From: Chitinophagaceae bacterium | GTDB taxonomy: Bacteria; Bacteroidota; Bacteroidia; Chitinophagales; Chitinophagaceae | Direction of reading: 5' to 3' | Length of the DNA: 64,000 nt | Assembly (NCBI GenBank): GCA_014879565.1 | Contig: JACSRW010000030.1 | Location: 62,001-126,000, forward strand | Shown: in pieces, positions 63,732 to 64,000 of the stretch | How positions within the stretch are numbered: position 1 is the first letter of the stretch | Layout of the letters: every line of letters starts with the position of its first letter | Position numbers and translations under genes: made by a program | The notes under the pieces: generated by a model | The model's database searches: none | Told to the model about the DNA's origin: nothing | Seen by the model: only the letters and a program-made list of their open reading frames with translations

Positions 63732-64000
63732 TCAGTTGGAACGGCCGAGCATTTCTTCGAGTTTCATCACCAGTTCTGTTTTAGTGATAGGCACTCCCAT
63801 GATCTTATTGTAACCTTTGGCATCTATCAGAAACTCGTCCCGGATAATTTTTATAAGCTGGCCATTGTTGATTTCCGGTATCAGTACCTGTTCGAAATTC
63901 TTCAGCATCGCGCCCAGGTTTTTGGGGAAGGGGCGGATATAACGAAGATGTGCATGACTTACCGGATAACCCTGTGCCTGCAGTTCGGCCACGGCTGATT
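63732..64000 (-). CDS. korA: 2-oxoacid:ferredoxin oxidoreductase alpha subunit, C-terminal end (5' truncated)
   Basis: The frame is open to the window edge. The visible 88 residues match the end of KorA-type subunits: HLRYIRPFPKNLGAMLKNFEQVLIPEINNGQL, then an IRDEFLIDAKGYNKIMG stretch and a short helical tail. These subunits pair with KorB to decarboxylate 2-oxoglutarate (or another 2-oxoacid) to the acyl-CoA with ferredoxin reduction. The thiamine and CoA regions are beyond the window, so the substrate class is inferred. Confidence 0.85.
   Translation of the reverse strand, partial: SAVAELQAQGYPVSHAHLRYIRPFPKNLGAMLKNFEQVLIPEINNGQLIKIIRDEFLIDAKGYNKIMGVPITKTELVMKLEEMLGRSN

Noticed and set aside
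63657-63998. A 113-codon plus-strand frame at the window end
   Set aside because: It begins within the repeat/terminator and runs antisense to the KorA end, whose sequence is clearly conserved.

Overview
The window comes from a Bacteroidota chromosome, most likely a member of the Chitinophagia/Chitinophagaceae. Four features point there: gliding/type IX secretion C-terminal domains on two secreted proteins, a GldA-type ABC ATPase, the long form of IspG with an inserted central domain, and a LuxR-like HTH of the kind found in Bacteroidetes membrane regulators. Gene density is very high. The only gene-free stretch over 300 bases lies at 10640-11052. I see no rRNA, tRNA, CRISPR array, prophage or intact insertion sequence, and both ends of the window cut genes.

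Layout. 1-9.2 kb: end of a DUF5916 outer-membrane protein, then a minus-strand run with an OXA-type beta-lactamase lipoprotein, BatB and BatC, IspG, a YhhN lysoplasmalogenase, NadB and an LpxL-like acyltransferase, preceded by a 42-residue lipoprotein with its own terminator. 9.4-10.7 kb: kbl. 11.0-20.8 kb: a plus-strand run that reads as one phosphate/oligophosphate locus. It holds a DUF47 protein, a PiT phosphate permease fused to a DNA-binding HTH, a Porin_O_P channel, a lamin-tail lipoprotein, two adjacent triphosphate-tunnel (CYTH) proteins (one divergent), an SdiA-regulated lipoprotein, an SLC13 permease and an unknown membrane protein. 21.2-25.4 kb: ECF sigma/anti-sigma pair with an outer-membrane barrel, an L,D-transpeptidase and a hydrolase.

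25.5-36.8 kb is a short-chain fatty-acid (acetate/propionate) locus: acs, a divergent IS1-like zinc-ribbon/HTH protein, a porin, an MHS-type MFS symporter, small membrane proteins, a CrbS-like symporter-histidine kinase, a receiver-only response regulator and a PrpE-like acyl-CoA synthetase. 36.8-52.2 kb holds a type I-like export set (ABC with a degenerate ATPase, HlyD, TolC) inside an inorganic-carbon/sodium region: NhaA, then the minus-strand run sulP, beta-carbonic anhydrase, dabA, dabB, and a second beta-carbonic anhydrase facing NhaD. 52.3-56.1 kb carries housekeeping genes (gldA, eno, ftsB, nth). 56.1-61.4 kb carries secreted T9SS-type proteins with a DUF1800/DUF1501 pair. 61.4-64 kb carries a second SdiA-regulated protein, an HD-PycTM fusion, heptameric repeats and the end of a 2-oxoacid:ferredoxin oxidoreductase alpha subunit.

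The most interesting points are the permease-HTH fusion and its phosphate locus, the combined SulP/DabAB/two-anhydrase carbon region, the HD-PycTM fusion, and four intergenic tracts of different 7-bp tandem repeats. All family names come from motif recognition by eye. No database search was run.
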